Assembly: GCF_003431975.1 (NCBI RefSeq)
Contig: NZ_CP027116.1
Coordinates: forward strand, 2,790,001-2,854,000
DNA from: Bacillus pumilus
GTDB lineage: Bacteria; Bacillota; Bacilli; Bacillales; Bacillaceae
Length of the DNA: 64,000 nucleotides
Direction: 5' to 3'
Part shown: in pieces, positions 8,846-17,651 of the stretch
How the letters are laid out: each line of letters starts with the position of its first letter
Position numbering within the stretch: position 1 is the stretch's first letter
The notes under the pieces: model-generated
Databases searched by the model: none
What the model saw: the letters and a program-made list of their open reading frames with translations, nothing else
Told to the model about the DNA's origin: nothing
Made by a program: the position numbers and the translations under genes

Positions 8846-9601
8846 TTAGTGTCTGTGAATGACGTTAAGACCACCTGTTGCTTCAATAACGGTCCCTGTA
8901 ATGAGGTCTGAGCGGTCATCGCATAAAAAGGAAATGATGCGACCGATATCCTCTCCAGTACCAGACCTGCCAATCGGCGTTTCATCGTCTTTGATCTGTC
9001 GTGCTTCTTCTATTGTCGACTCTTTCATGTCTCCAACGATTTTGCCTGGGCAAACCATATTGGCGGTAATGCCGCTTTCGGCTTCTTCAATCGCAATGGT
9101 TTTCGTCAATGACGCCAGCCCTACTTTTGCCGCTCCGAAAGCTGATCTGTGCATCCATCCCGGCGCATGGTCTGCCCCTTGGAAGCCATATGTGACAATA
9201 CGGCCAAAGCCTTGCTTTCTCATCATCGGAATCACCATTCGGAACAAATGGAACACAGCAGATAGGTTGCCTTCCATCATTTGATACCATTCATCTTCGG
9301 AATAATCCGCGAGTTTTTTCCGTTCAAAAATATAAGGTCCGGCATTATTGATCAAAGCGTCAATTCGCCCAAATCGCTCTGCTGCCAGCTCTACCATGTG
9401 TTTTAAATCTTCTTTGTTTGTCACATCTCCTTGAACAAATTGAAGCTTTTCTTCGTATGCCTGTAAGTCTTCTTTCATCTGCCGCACAGCTTCATCATCA
9501 CTTCGATAATTCACTGTGACAGAATACCCCATATTCAGTAAAGACTCGGTGACTTTCCTGCCAAGTCCTTTAGAACCCGCTGTTATTAATGCGTGTCGCA
9601 C
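8846..9601 (-). CDS. ytkK: Short-chain dehydrogenase/reductase YtkK
   Basis: A 251-residue NAD(P)-dependent SDR resembling 3-oxoacyl-ACP reductases. The cofactor motif near residue 10 is TAGSKGLGRKV (variant of TGxxxGxG), NNAG lies near 86, and there is a Y/K region. The usual YxxxK is replaced by RSAFGAAKVG near 150, so the catalytic tyrosine appears to be phenylalanine here, which could reduce or alter activity. GTG 9601 follows AGGAGG with 7-base spacing. A longer reading to 9793 overlaps the neighbouring kinase-like gene and is rejected. Named by position next to ytkL. Confidence 0.82.
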   Translation of the reverse strand: MRHALITAGSKGLGRKVTESLLNMGYSVTVNYRSDDEAVRQMKEDLQAYEEKLQFVQGDVTNKEDLKHMVELAAERFGRIDALINNAGPYIFERKKLADYSEDEWYQMMEGNLSAVFHLFRMVIPMMRKQGFGRIVTYGFQGADHAPGWMHRSAFGAAKVGLASLTKTIAIEEAESGITANMVCPGKIVGDMKESTIEEARQIKDDETPIGRSGTGEDIGRIISFLCDDRSDLITGTVIEATGGLNVIHRH

Positions 9602-9696
9602 ACAATCTCCTCCTAAAGCAAAGGTTGCAAGTTCATGTGTTTCTTTTGTTATCTTTACTTTACTATAAACCGGCTTCCTTCGCACTTTTGAACCCT

Positions 9697-10602
9697 TTAT
9701 CGACGCGGGTAAAACAGGATAGGGTGGTTCATCCACTTGTTCAGATCCCATGAGCCGTGGATATCGAGTAGCAGCGAAACAAAACGATAGCATTCTCTCA
9801 CTTCATGAAGCTGGTGAGGAATCGGGCAAATCTCCTCATAGCCCAATTGAACATCGTGTGCAGCCTCTTTCGTCAACAGGTATTCCAATGCAATAAAATC
9901 AAATGCAGTTGGTCCAAATACGACATACTCCGTATCAACTAGACTCGTCACTTGATCATCTTTTTCAATATATTGCGACGGATCTAAATCAATTAAAATG
10001 AGGCTGGCTGAATCAGGAGAAGTTAGCTTTTCAATTTTTTGCTGCACCATGGCTCCATAACATTGAAATTCAGGCTGATCAGCGTAATAGCGGCTTATGA
10101 GCTTCGAAACAGCCTTTTTTAACAGAGCATGGAATTCTCTTAACTGCCTCTTTTCAGCTCCGTATACTGCACCGAAAGAGTGGATACGAAAGGAATGAAG
10201 TTGCGCTAGTTTCCTACCGTAATCCTTATAGAAATCTGATGAACGTCCCTCAAAAGATGTTAAGGGAGTTCCTTCTACTTTTTTCATGACATGATAGAGT
10301 TTCCCCGCCTTCTTCACTTTACGAACAACTTCCGGAATATGAAAGGAATTCGTCTGAGCCAGCTTTTCATTGATTTGATCGAGATGCGCTTGTACTTTAT
10401 GGGCTTTTACTCCATAGATCATGTTGATCCCATACACAAATTCACTTTCTTCTCTAGCAGTTTTAGGAGATTTTATCACATATTCCGTTTGATCCTGAAA
10501 GGAGATCAACCACACACCATTAGCGCGTCCGTCGTATTGTTCTCCTAACGTTTTAACTGATACGATCGGCTGATCAAACAAAGCTTGAAGCGTTTTCTTC
10601 AT
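9697..10602 (-). CDS. Aminoglycoside-phosphotransferase / protein-kinase-fold protein, function unknown
   Basis: A 301-residue cytosolic protein I recognise only at fold level. The N-lobe ends with an ATP-binding lysine candidate in EYVIKSPKT near residue 44. The C-lobe has LIDLDPSQY near 200, where APH enzymes have HGDLHPGN, so the catalytic Asp is kept but His and Asn are replaced. SLVDTEYVVFGPTAFDFIA near 215 matches the metal-binding Asp and following helix. The lobes and spacing suggest a small-molecule kinase of the APH or fructosamine-kinase type. The ribosome site is weak (GAGGGAG, 12-13 bases upstream). I know of no counterpart at this position in B. subtilis. The distance to ytkK is 95 bases, so co-transcription is possible. 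Confidence 0.6.
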   Translation of the reverse strand: MKKTLQALFDQPIVSVKTLGEQYDGRANGVWLISFQDQTEYVIKSPKTAREESEFVYGINMIYGVKAHKVQAHLDQINEKLAQTNSFHIPEVVRKVKKAGKLYHVMKKVEGTPLTSFEGRSSDFYKDYGRKLAQLHSFRIHSFGAVYGAEKRQLREFHALLKKAVSKLISRYYADQPEFQCYGAMVQQKIEKLTSPDSASLILIDLDPSQYIEKDDQVTSLVDTEYVVFGPTAFDFIALEYLLTKEAAHDVQLGYEEICPIPHQLHEVRECYRFVSLLLDIHGSWDLNKWMNHPILFYPRR

Positions 10603-10680
10603 GGCCGGCTATCACTCCCTCTTCAGCTTGACGCTCGTATGCTTTCATTTTCTCCAACAATGATCAATCTCCTTTTCCCA

Positions 10681-10719
10681 TGACAAAAAACCATCCGTAT
10701 AAACGAATGGTTTTTGTCA
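10681..10719 (-). terminator. Terminator of argGH
   Basis: Long near-perfect inverted repeat: TGACAAAAAACCAT at 10681 pairs with ATGGTTTTTGTCA ending at 10719. It is followed on the minus strand by a T-run and lies directly after the argH stop. Confidence 0.8.
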
Positions 10720-10720
10720 G

Positions 10721-12094
10721 TTACGCTAGGCAGGCTTTTGCTTTTTCTAAAGCGAGCTGAATTTGTTTGAATCCAGTACCTCCTGCACTTGTTCTTTTTT
10801 CAACAGCCACATATGGATCAAGAACAGTGTAAATGTCTTGTTCAAAGAGATCGCTTGCTTCTGTGAATGTTTCAAAAGAAAGATCACTTAGATAGATGCC
10901 TTTTTGAATACATGTATACACAAGCTTGCCAACGATTTCGTGTGCTTCACGGAATGGCATGCCTTTTTTCGCAAGGTAGTCTGCCACTTCTGTCGCATTT
11001 GAGAAATCTTCTTTTGTTGCCTTTTTCATGACATCTTCGTTCACTGTCATCGTTTGGATCATGCCGGTGAAGATTTGGAGGCTGCCAGCGATGGTTTTCA
11101 CTGTATCAAACATGCCTTCCTTATCTTCTTGCAAATCTTTGTTATACGTAAGCGGCAAGCCTTTCATAATCGTGAGAAGCCCCATCAGGTTGCCATACAC
11201 GCGGCCTGTTTTCCCGCGGATTAATTCAGCCATATCCGGGTTTTTCTTCTGCGGCATCATGCTGCTGCCTGTTGCATACGTGTCATCGAGTTCAATGAAT
11301 TTGAATTCTTGCGAGCACCATAAAATGATTTCCTCACAAAAACGTGAGAGATGCATCATCACAAGGCTGCTGTTAGACAAAAACTCTAAAATGAAATCCC
11401 GATCACTCACGCCATCAAGGCTGTTTTCGTAAATGTGGTCAAAGCCAAGCAGCTCTGCTGTATATTCACGATCAATCGGGAATGTCGTTCCTGCTAACGC
11501 CCCGCATCCAAGTGGAGACACGTTAATTCGCTTTAATGAATCTTGGAAACGCGCTTTGTCACGCTCTAGCATCCAGAAATAGGCGAGCATATGATGAGCA
11601 AAGGAAATAGGCTGTGCACGCTGCAAGTGTGTATATCCAGGAAAAATCGTTTCAACGTGCTGTTCTGCTTTTTCTACAAGCACTGTTTGAAAGGAAGAGA
11701 TCAATTCAATGATATGCTCCACTTGGTTATTCAAATATAAGTGCATATCGGTTGCGACCTGATCATTCCGGCTTCTCGCTGTGTGCAATTTGCCGCCAAG
11801 CGGACCAATCTCATCAATCAGCATCTTTTCAAGGTTTAAATGAATGTCCTCATAATCCACTGAGAATTCAAGTTCATCTGCCTCTGCCTTTTTCATGAGT
11901 GTATTCAGTCCATCTTTGATCGCAGCGGCCTCCTCATCGTCTAGGATACCGCATTTGTTCAGCATACTTGCATGAGCAAGGGAGCCGGTCAGATCTTCTT
12001 TGACTAATTGTTTGTCGAAATGGATGGACGCGCCAAACTCATCGACCCATTTTTCTGGTGTTTTTTGAAATCGGCCTCCCCAAAGCTTTTTCAT
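10721..12094 (-). CDS. argH: Argininosuccinate lyase
   Basis: Last step of arginine synthesis: splits argininosuccinate to arginine and fumarate in the cytosol. At 457 residues it is full length. Family motifs: N-terminal [25 protein letters not shown] near residue 103, [16 protein letters not shown] near 155 (catalytic His), and the superfamily signature [16 protein letters not shown] near 276 with the catalytic serine. It overlaps argG by four bases (ATGA) and is translationally coupled to it. Confidence 0.97.
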   Translation of the reverse strand: MKKLWGGRFQKTPEKWVDEFGASIHFDKQLVKEDLTGSLAHASMLNKCGILDDEEAAAIKDGLNTLMKKAEADELEFSVDYEDIHLNLEKMLIDEIGPLGGKLHTARSRNDQVATDMHLYLNNQVEHIIELISSFQTVLVEKAEQHVETIFPGYTHLQRAQPISFAHHMLAYFWMLERDKARFQDSLKRINVSPLGCGALAGTTFPIDREYTAELLGFDHIYENSLDGVSDRDFILEFLSNSSLVMMHLSRFCEEIILWCSQEFKFIELDDTYATGSSMMPQKKNPDMAELIRGKTGRVYGNLMGLLTIMKGLPLTYNKDLQEDKEGMFDTVKTIAGSLQIFTGMIQTMTVNEDVMKKATKEDFSNATEVADYLAKKGMPFREAHEIVGKLVYTCIQKGIYLSDLSFETFTEASDLFEQDIYTVLDPYVAVEKRTSAGGTGFKQIQLALEKAKACLA

Positions 12095-13302
12095 GCTTTA
12101 ACCTGCTCCTTTTTGTTCACGATGCTGTTTACTTTTGTTGGTAAGCCCCAAAGGTTAATAAATCCTACCGCTGCATCATGATCGAATTCATCTGCTTTTG
12201 TATAAGTCGCTAGATTTTCATCGTAAAGTGAATATGGTGATTTACGTCCTTCTACAATCGCATGGCCTTTAAATAGTTTCACACGGACCACACCTGTTAC
12301 GTTCTTTTGTGTTTCTTGTAAGAAGGCATCTAGTGCTGATTTGAGTGGTGAGAACCATAAGCCGTTGTATATTAATTCAGCCATTTTTTGTTCAATGATT
12401 GGCTTAAAGTGCGCAACTTCCTTCACAAGCGTTAAGTCTTCAAGCTCTTTATGTGCTTTTAGAAGTGTGACAGCACCTGGGCACTCGTACACTTCACGAG
12501 ATTTGATCCCCACAAGACGGTTTTCAACGTGATCGATTCTTCCAACACCATGCTGACCAGCGACTTCATTTAAATGAAGGATGAGATCAGATAATGAATA
12601 CTGGATACCGTCAATCGCTGTTGGTTTTCCTTTTTCAAATGTGATTTCAATGATTTCTGGTGTATCAGGTGTTTTTTCAAGTGGATTCGTTAGATCATAT
12701 GCACCTTCTGGCGGCGCAGCCCAAGGATCTTCTAAAATCCCGCATTCGTTACTTCTGCCCCAAAGGTTTTGATCGATTGAATATGGGCTGTCTAAGTTAA
12801 TCGGAATTGGAATACCGTGCTTTTGTGCATAATCGATTTCTTCATCACGAGACCATTTCCACTCACGCACTGGTGCAAGAACTTCTAGGTCTGGGTTCAA
12901 TGCTTTAATGGATACTTCAAAACGAACTTGGTCGTTTCCTTTTCCAGTACATCCGTGTGCAACGGCTACTGCATTTTCTTTCTCTGCGACTTCCACTAAT
13001 TTTTTGGCAATAAGCGGACGAGATAACGCAGATACTAGCGGGTATTTTCCTTCATACATCGTGTGAGCTTGTAGTGCAGCAAGTGCAAATTCTTCAGCAA
13101 ATTCTTCTTTTGCGTCGATCATGTAAGATTGAACAGCACCGACTTGAAGGGCTTTTTGTTGAACGAATGCTAAATCTTTTCCTTCGCCTACGTCAAGGCA
13201 GCAAGCAACGACTTCGTATCCTTGTTCTTGTAACCATTTAACTGCAACAGAGGTATCAAGACCTCCGGAATATGCTAATACGACTTTTTTATTTTGTGAC
13301 AT
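12091..13302 (-). CDS. argG: Argininosuccinate synthase
   Basis: ATP-dependent ligation of citrulline and aspartate to argininosuccinate. 403 residues; the PP-loop [16 protein letters not shown] near residue 9 is the N-type ATP pyrophosphatase signature, and [14 protein letters not shown] near 117 contacts substrates. ATG 13302 follows GAGGAG. It is the first gene of argGH. The upstream region has AT-rich half sites fitting ArgR/AhrC repression. argG and argH lie apart from the main argCJBD cluster, as in B. subtilis. Confidence 0.97.
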   Translation of the reverse strand: MSQNKKVVLAYSGGLDTSVAVKWLQEQGYEVVACCLDVGEGKDLAFVQQKALQVGAVQSYMIDAKEEFAEEFALAALQAHTMYEGKYPLVSALSRPLIAKKLVEVAEKENAVAVAHGCTGKGNDQVRFEVSIKALNPDLEVLAPVREWKWSRDEEIDYAQKHGIPIPINLDSPYSIDQNLWGRSNECGILEDPWAAPPEGAYDLTNPLEKTPDTPEIIEITFEKGKPTAIDGIQYSLSDLILHLNEVAGQHGVGRIDHVENRLVGIKSREVYECPGAVTLLKAHKELEDLTLVKEVAHFKPIIEQKMAELIYNGLWFSPLKSALDAFLQETQKNVTGVVRVKLFKGHAIVEGRKSPYSLYDENLATYTKADEFDHDAAVGFINLWGLPTKVNSIVNKKEQVKA

Positions 13303-13340
13303 GATTGAAAAGCTCCTCTCACTTGTTTTGGTTCTGTGAA

Positions 13341-13380
13341 TGTTTTTTGCATAAAAATAAGTTTTAATTCATAAACATGC
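13341..13380 (-). promoter_or_regulatory. Candidate ArgR/AhrC operator upstream of argG
   Basis: On the minus strand the stretch contains TTTATGAATTAAAAC and TTATTTTTATGCA, two AT-rich half-sites resembling ARG boxes (CATGAATAAAAATKCAAK). The match is partial, 40-80 bases before argG. Regulation of argG by AhrC is known in B. subtilis; the exact site here is inferred. Confidence 0.4.
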
Positions 13381-13433
13381 ATTTAGTATGTATACACTGT
13401 AACAAGGAAAAATTGTTTTTTCAACCCCTTTAT

Positions 13434-13467
13434 GAAAAAAACTCTGCCAAATTTTCTTGGCAGAGTC
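13434..13467 (-). terminator. Terminator of moaB
   Basis: Stem ACTCTGCCAA / TTGGCAGAGT with a 6-base loop, followed by TTTTTTC on the minus strand, 10 bases after the moaB stop. Confidence 0.85.
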
Positions 13468-13475
13468 ATTTTGGG

Positions 13476-13991
13476 CTATTTTTGATCTTTTTCAAGCTCT
13501 CGTATGACGTGAGGAAGCTCTGGAATAATGAGTTTTGTCATGGCTAAGCGAACAGCTCCGGTTGAGCCTGGTGTAGCAAAGACGGCTTTTTGATTGACGA
13601 CCCCGGCCGCTGCCCGTGACAAAATAGCTGCGGAACCAATGTCTTCTGTATAGCTCAGCATGCGGAAGAGTTCACCAAAGCCAGGTAGCTCTTTGGAGAA
13701 AAGAGGCGTGATGGATTCAATGGTGACATCCCTTGCGGCAATTCCCGTCCCTCCATTTAACAAGACGGCATCTATTTTTGGTTCGCCTGTTCCCTCTAGT
13801 ACAACGTCTTGGATCGCTCCAATGTCATCTTTGACAATATCGTATGCAAGAATGAGATGTCCCTGTTCTTTGAGCAAATCAATCATCAGGCGGCCGCTTT
13901 TATCTGTTTCTTTCGTTCTTGTATCACTGACTGTAATGACTTTGACATAAAGCCTCGTCTTCGCCTCACGTTTATGTTCTTCAACACTCAT
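13476..13991 (-). CDS. moaB: Molybdenum cofactor biosynthesis protein MoaB
   Basis: A 171-residue MoaB/Mog-fold protein that adenylylates molybdopterin before molybdenum insertion. The motifs are TVSDTRTKETDKSG near residue 20, the MPT-binding VLLNGGTGIAARDVT near 77, and GELFRMLSYTEDIGSAA near 105. The ribosome site before ATG 13991 is ambiguous (GGTGAG at 4 bases or AAAGGG further out). It stands alone between argG and ackA on the same strand, separated by terminators on both sides. Confidence 0.92.
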   Translation of the reverse strand: MSVEEHKREAKTRLYVKVITVSDTRTKETDKSGRLMIDLLKEQGHLILAYDIVKDDIGAIQDVVLEGTGEPKIDAVLLNGGTGIAARDVTIESITPLFSKELPGFGELFRMLSYTEDIGSAAILSRAAAGVVNQKAVFATPGSTGAVRLAMTKLIIPELPHVIRELEKDQK

Positions 13992-14049
13992 TTTCTCACC
14001 GCACCCTTTCGCTTTATTTGGACAACATTATAGCATGCTGCGTTGAACA

Positions 14050-14089
14050 GAAAGAAGCTCTTTCCCAATAAGGAAAAGAGCTTCTTCAT
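14050..14089 (-). terminator. Terminator of ackA
   Basis: Stem GAAGAAGCTCTTTTCC / GGGAAAGAGCTTCTTTC on the minus strand just after the ackA stop, with a short T-rich tail. Confidence 0.75.
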
Positions 14090-14094
14090 TTTGA

Positions 14095-15279
14095 TTATGC
14101 TAAGCGCATAACGTCTCTTGCAATCATGACTTCTTCGTTCGTTGGAATAACGATGACTTTAACAGGAGAGTGCGGGTAGCTGATAAATGCTTCTTCGCCT
14201 CTCATGTTGTTAAGGGAAGGATCCCAATATACGCCCATGAATTCTAGACCACGTAGTACACGTGCTCTTACTTCTGAACTATTTTCTCCGATTCCAGCTG
14301 TGAAGATGATCGCATCTACGCCATTCATTCTTGCTGCATAAGAACCGATATATTTATGAATACGGCTTGCAAAAATATCAAGCGCTACTTCTGCACGATC
14401 GTTTCCTTCTTCTGTTGCTTCTTCGATATCACGAAGGTCACTTGATAGACCAGACACACCTAAGAGACCACTCTTCTTATTCAAAGTAGAAAGTACTTCT
14501 TCAGCTGTATGTCCTGTTTTCTCCATAATAAATGGAATTAGGGCAGGGTCAATGTTTCCTGAACGTGTACCCATTGCAACACCCGCAAGTGGCGTGAAGC
14601 CCATTGACGTATCGATTGATCTTCCGCCTTCAACTGCTGCGATACTTGCCCCATTTCCAAGGTGGCAAGAGATCAAACGAAGCTCTTCAAGAGGACGGCC
14701 TAATAACTCTGCCGCACGCTCTGTCACGAACTTATGGCTTGTCCCGTGGAATCCGTATTTACGAATACCAAAGTTTTTGTAGTAGTCGTACGGAAGGCTG
14801 TATAGGTAAGACTGCTCTGGCATTGTTTGATGGAAAGCTGTATCAAACACAGCGATCGCTGGTACGTCAGGCAGAATTTGTTTGAATGCTTTGATTCCTA
14901 CAACGTTTGCAGGGTTATGCAGTGGTGCAAGCTCTGAAAGCTGATCAATGTCATTGATCACTTCGTCTGTTAATAGAACAGAGTCGCTGAATTTTTCTCC
15001 GCCGTGAACAACGCGGTGTCCTACACCATCAATTTCGTTAAAGTCTTTGATGATGTTGAATTCAGTTAGTTTCCCAAGCAGCATTTTGACCGCTACTGCA
15101 TGATCTGGAATATCTGTGATTTCTGTTTTCTTTTCTCCATCTACAGAAATCGTGAAGATACTGTTATCCATTCCGATTCTTTCAACAAGACCTTTTGTTA
15201 AAACGGTTTCTTCTGGCATGTCGAACAATTGGAATTTAAGAGATGAGCTTCCTGCGTTGATTGCAATAATTTTGGACAT
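14095..15279 (-). CDS. ackA: Acetate kinase
   Basis: Converts acetyl phosphate and ADP to acetate and ATP, the final step of acetate overflow. 394 residues, full length. Motifs: [16 protein letters not shown] at the N-terminus (phosphate 1), [15 protein letters not shown] near residue 174, [12 protein letters not shown] near 205, and [10 protein letters not shown] near 325. It has its own promoter with an upstream perfect cre box and its own terminator. CcpA activates ackA in B. subtilis, and the sequence here is consistent with that. Confidence 0.97.
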   Translation of the reverse strand: MSKIIAINAGSSSLKFQLFDMPEETVLTKGLVERIGMDNSIFTISVDGEKKTEITDIPDHAVAVKMLLGKLTEFNIIKDFNEIDGVGHRVVHGGEKFSDSVLLTDEVINDIDQLSELAPLHNPANVVGIKAFKQILPDVPAIAVFDTAFHQTMPEQSYLYSLPYDYYKNFGIRKYGFHGTSHKFVTERAAELLGRPLEELRLISCHLGNGASIAAVEGGRSIDTSMGFTPLAGVAMGTRSGNIDPALIPFIMEKTGHTAEEVLSTLNKKSGLLGVSGLSSDLRDIEEATEEGNDRAEVALDIFASRIHKYIGSYAARMNGVDAIIFTAGIGENSSEVRARVLRGLEFMGVYWDPSLNNMRGEEAFISYPHSPVKVIVIPTNEEVMIARDVMRLA

Positions 15280-15359
15280 TCTTGTCGCTCCTTTTACTCA
15301 GTTGTTATATAAGGTTTCACGTTTTTTTCGGTGCTATATTCAACCTGTTTGACGGGTCT

Positions 15360-15387
15360 TTTATAGTTTAACGATAAGTCCGAAAAA
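15360..15387 (-). promoter_or_regulatory. Candidate SigA promoter of ackA
   Basis: Minus strand TTTTTC, 16-base spacer, TATAAA, about 80 bases before the ackA start. The -35 element is weak, in keeping with a promoter that needs an upstream activator. Confidence 0.5.
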
Positions 15388-15444
15388 TATCTGACTTTTT
15401 CATTTAAACATTGAAAACTTTGCATTTCAAGTGCACCTTTGAAC

Positions 15445-15458
15445 TGTTATCGCTTACA
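15445..15458 (-). promoter_or_regulatory. cre box (CcpA site) upstream of ackA
   Basis: TGTAAGCGATAACA on the minus strand matches the cre consensus TGWAANCGNTNWCA at every position. It lies about 60 bases upstream of the candidate -35 element, an upstream position suited to activation rather than blocking. Confidence 0.85.
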
Positions 15459-15479
15459 TCGATAAGTCGTTATTTTCTG

Positions 15480-15512
15480 AATAATAAAATAGCCAGACAT
15501 TACTCTGGCTAT
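15480..15512 (-). terminator. Terminator of ytxK
   Basis: Stem AATAGCCAGA / CTGGCTATT on the minus strand overlapping the ytxK TAG stop, with a T-rich tail. Confidence 0.75.
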
Positions 15513-16483
15513 TCTTTCGTTTCTTTTTCTTCTATAAACCATTGGTCTAATTTTCTCATCACGCCCACCATCGATTCCTTTTGTGAGAAGGACGGCAGAT
15601 TGGCAAAGAGCATCCGTTTTGGTGCTTCCAAGCCTTCTTTTTTCTTTTGCATCACGAATAAGCTTTTGGCGTGTTTTTTGTCCTTGAACATGGAGACCGG
15701 CAGTTGAATTAACGCATTCATATAGGCCTGATCTTTGATGTAATCCTTTAATTGTACGCTTTCTTTTCCTTCAAACAAGTCGTTTGGAATGATGAAGAAT
15801 AAGAAGCCGCCTTCTTTCGTATAACGAAGGCTTTGTTCAATAAATAAATAATGGGCGAAGGCGTGTCCTTCTTTTGCCTTTAATTCATAGTCTTTGGCTC
15901 GCTCATCATTTGGGTAATACCCGACAGGGAGGCTGCATACAGTGACATCTACTGGAGAGATCAAAAGCGGTTCAAGGCTGTCTTGATGGAAAAGCTCGAC
16001 TTCCTTTTCTTCTAAATTCGCCTGTGCCCAAGCAATTTTAATGAGCACATCATCAATTTCAGAGGCAAAACCGCGCTTCGTTTCTGCGGTCAGATTGTTT
16101 AAGACAGCAAGCAGTAAGTTCCCTGTTCCCGCTGCTGGATCAAAGACAACAAGCTCTTTTTGTCCTTCTAAAAATTTATTCACCAAATAGCTGACAAACA
16201 GCCCGATCGTATCTGGGGTCATTTGACGATTTGGATGGGATATATCCTTTTGTCCTTTTAGTACGGCGAGCTGAAACGCTTTACGAATCTGTTCATGATC
16301 GTAAGAGGCAAAATCTGCTTTTTCTATTACATCCTTTAATAACCCGTCTCGATCATTTGCTTGAAAAAAAGCTTCTCCCGCTTCTGCCAATGCTTCAATA
16401 TAGGAGATGCTTTGTTCCTTTTTTAATCGAATAGAAGCTGTATCGAGCAGCTCAAAAATCGTACTCACTTGATCTTTCTGCAA
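15509..16483 (-). CDS. ytxK: Class I methyltransferase-fold protein YtxK
   Basis: A 324-residue protein resembling the N6-adenine methyltransferase core of type I restriction enzymes. SAM-binding motif I is FDPAAGTGNLLLAVLNNL near residue 115, and an acidic loop near 140 (ASEIDDV) fits motif II. The expected catalytic motif (N/D)PP(Y/F) is replaced by CSLPVGYYP near 184, so DNA adenine methylation is doubtful. No specificity or restriction subunit is nearby. It lies between tpx and ackA on the same strand, as in B. subtilis. The true substrate is unknown. Confidence 0.85.
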   Translation of the reverse strand: MQKDQVSTIFELLDTASIRLKKEQSISYIEALAEAGEAFFQANDRDGLLKDVIEKADFASYDHEQIRKAFQLAVLKGQKDISHPNRQMTPDTIGLFVSYLVNKFLEGQKELVVFDPAAGTGNLLLAVLNNLTAETKRGFASEIDDVLIKIAWAQANLEEKEVELFHQDSLEPLLISPVDVTVCSLPVGYYPNDERAKDYELKAKEGHAFAHYLFIEQSLRYTKEGGFLFFIIPNDLFEGKESVQLKDYIKDQAYMNALIQLPVSMFKDKKHAKSLFVMQKKKEGLEAPKRMLFANLPSFSQKESMVGVMRKLDQWFIEEKETKE

Positions 16484-16523
16484 TGCTTTTCTCTCCTCGC
16501 TTTGTTAAAAGCTATATGTTCTC

Positions 16524-16560
16524 ATTGAAAAGAGCCCCAGAATGAAGCCGGAGCTCTTGT
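16524..16560 (-). terminator. Terminator of tpx
   Basis: Stem AAGAGCTCCGG / GGGGCTCTTTTC on the minus strand, 13 bases after the tpx stop and just before ytxK. Confidence 0.75.
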
Positions 16561-16571
16561 CGATGCTGCTT

Positions 16572-17072
16572 TTATAACAGTGATTTTGCAGCTTCAATGG
16601 CTTTTTCATAATTTGGATGATTCGTTGCTTCGCTAACGTATTCAGTGTAAACCACTTTTCCGTTTGAGTCTAACACGAAAACGGCACGCGCTAATAAACG
16701 CAATTCTTTCATGTATACACCGAATGCTTCACCAAAAGACATATCTCTATGATCAGATAATGTTTCAACATTTTCAATTCCGTTTGCTCCACACCAGCGT
16801 GCTTGTGCAAATGGAAGATCTGCACTAATCGTATAAATATTGACCGGACCTAAACCGGCTGCCTCTTCATTGAAACGTCTTGTTTGTGCGTCACACACAC
16901 CTGTATCAATAGAAGGAATCACTGAGATGATCGTCACTTTTCCTGTTAAATCAGAAAGTGAAACTTCCCCTAGTGAGTTCGTTAATACCGTAAAATCAGG
17001 GGCCTGCTCGCCTACTTTTACTTCATTTCCTACAAGCGTTACTGGGCTCCCTTTAAATGTGATCGATGCCAA
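16572..17072 (-). CDS. tpx: Thiol peroxidase Tpx
   Basis: A 166-residue atypical 2-Cys peroxiredoxin that reduces H2O2 and alkyl hydroperoxides using thioredoxin. The peroxidatic cysteine is in SIDTGVCDAQTRRF near residue 60 and the resolving cysteine is in ARWCGANGI near 94. Start codon is TTG with GGGAGG seven bases upstream. Monocistronic, flanked by terminators. Confidence 0.96.
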   Translation of the reverse strand: MASITFKGSPVTLVGNEVKVGEQAPDFTVLTNSLGEVSLSDLTGKVTIISVIPSIDTGVCDAQTRRFNEEAAGLGPVNIYTISADLPFAQARWCGANGIENVETLSDHRDMSFGEAFGVYMKELRLLARAVFVLDSNGKVVYTEYVSEATNHPNYEKAIEAAKSLL

Positions 17073-17152
17073 AACAATTCCTCCCTTTTCAAATGTATGG
17101 TTCTATCATAGTAGAGAAAGCAAAAAACTGCAAAGCCTAATCGTCCATTTTG

Positions 17153-17187
17153 AAAAAAAAGTTAACTGCGGCGCAGCTAACTTTTTA
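17153..17187 (-). terminator. Terminator of ytfI-ytfJ
   Basis: Stem AAAGTTAGCTGC / GCAGTTAACTTT read on the minus strand, followed by a run of eight Ts, directly at the ytfJ stop. Confidence 0.85.
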
Positions 17188-17637
17188 AAGGTCTATGTCA
17201 TCTAGTTTTCGTTCTTTATGACGGTTCTCCCGTTCATCTTTCTTAAACATGTGCTGAAGACGTTCAATTGCTTGAGGAGCAGAATCCAATATTTTATCAA
17301 GCAGATGTGTGTGTTCATCCAAATGTAGCATTCGAACGCCGTTAGTTCCGACAATTAAGAAGGCAATTGGTGTAATCGACACCCCGCCGCCGCTTCCTCC
17401 GCCAAATGGGAGTCTCGGTTCTTTTCGTTCTTGATCATCAGAACGCTTTTCTTTCTTTTGGTTCCCGTTAAATTCACTGCCACCGGCTGCAAATCCAAAA
17501 CCAACCTTTGATACAGTGAGAATGACACTGCCGTCAGGGGTTTCGACTGGATCGCCGATGATTGTATTCACATCTATCATTTCTTTTAAGTTTTCCATCG
17601 CTGTCTTCATGAGACCTTGGATTGGATGATCTGCCAT
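17185..17637 (-). CDS. ytfJ: Spore protein YtfJ (GerW family)
   Basis: A 150-residue forespore protein of the GerW/YtfJ family, linked in Bacillus to spore resistance and germination. The N-terminal IQGLMKTAMENLKEMIDVN helix is followed by a beta-rich core (GDPVETPDGSVILTVSKVGF). A charged low-complexity segment near residues 62-75 precedes a glycine block (FGGGSGGG) and a hydrophobic ITPIAFLIVG strand. ATG 17637 follows AAGGAGG. It lies 14 bases after ytfI and is likely co-transcribed with it. Confidence 0.92.
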   Translation of the reverse strand: MADHPIQGLMKTAMENLKEMIDVNTIIGDPVETPDGSVILTVSKVGFGFAAGGSEFNGNQKKEKRSDDQERKEPRLPFGGGSGGGVSITPIAFLIVGTNGVRMLHLDEHTHLLDKILDSAPQAIERLQHMFKKDERENRHKERKLDDIDL

Positions 17638-17651
17638 TTTCGGGTTCCTCC

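Noticed and set aside
8859..9284. 141-residue open frame on the plus strand
   Set aside because: Antisense to ytkK, without ribosome site; its composition reflects the complement of the SDR gene.
9602..9793. N-terminal extension of ytkK to 9793
   Set aside because: It would overlap the kinase-like gene and has no ribosome site, while GTG 9601 has a perfect AGGAGG.
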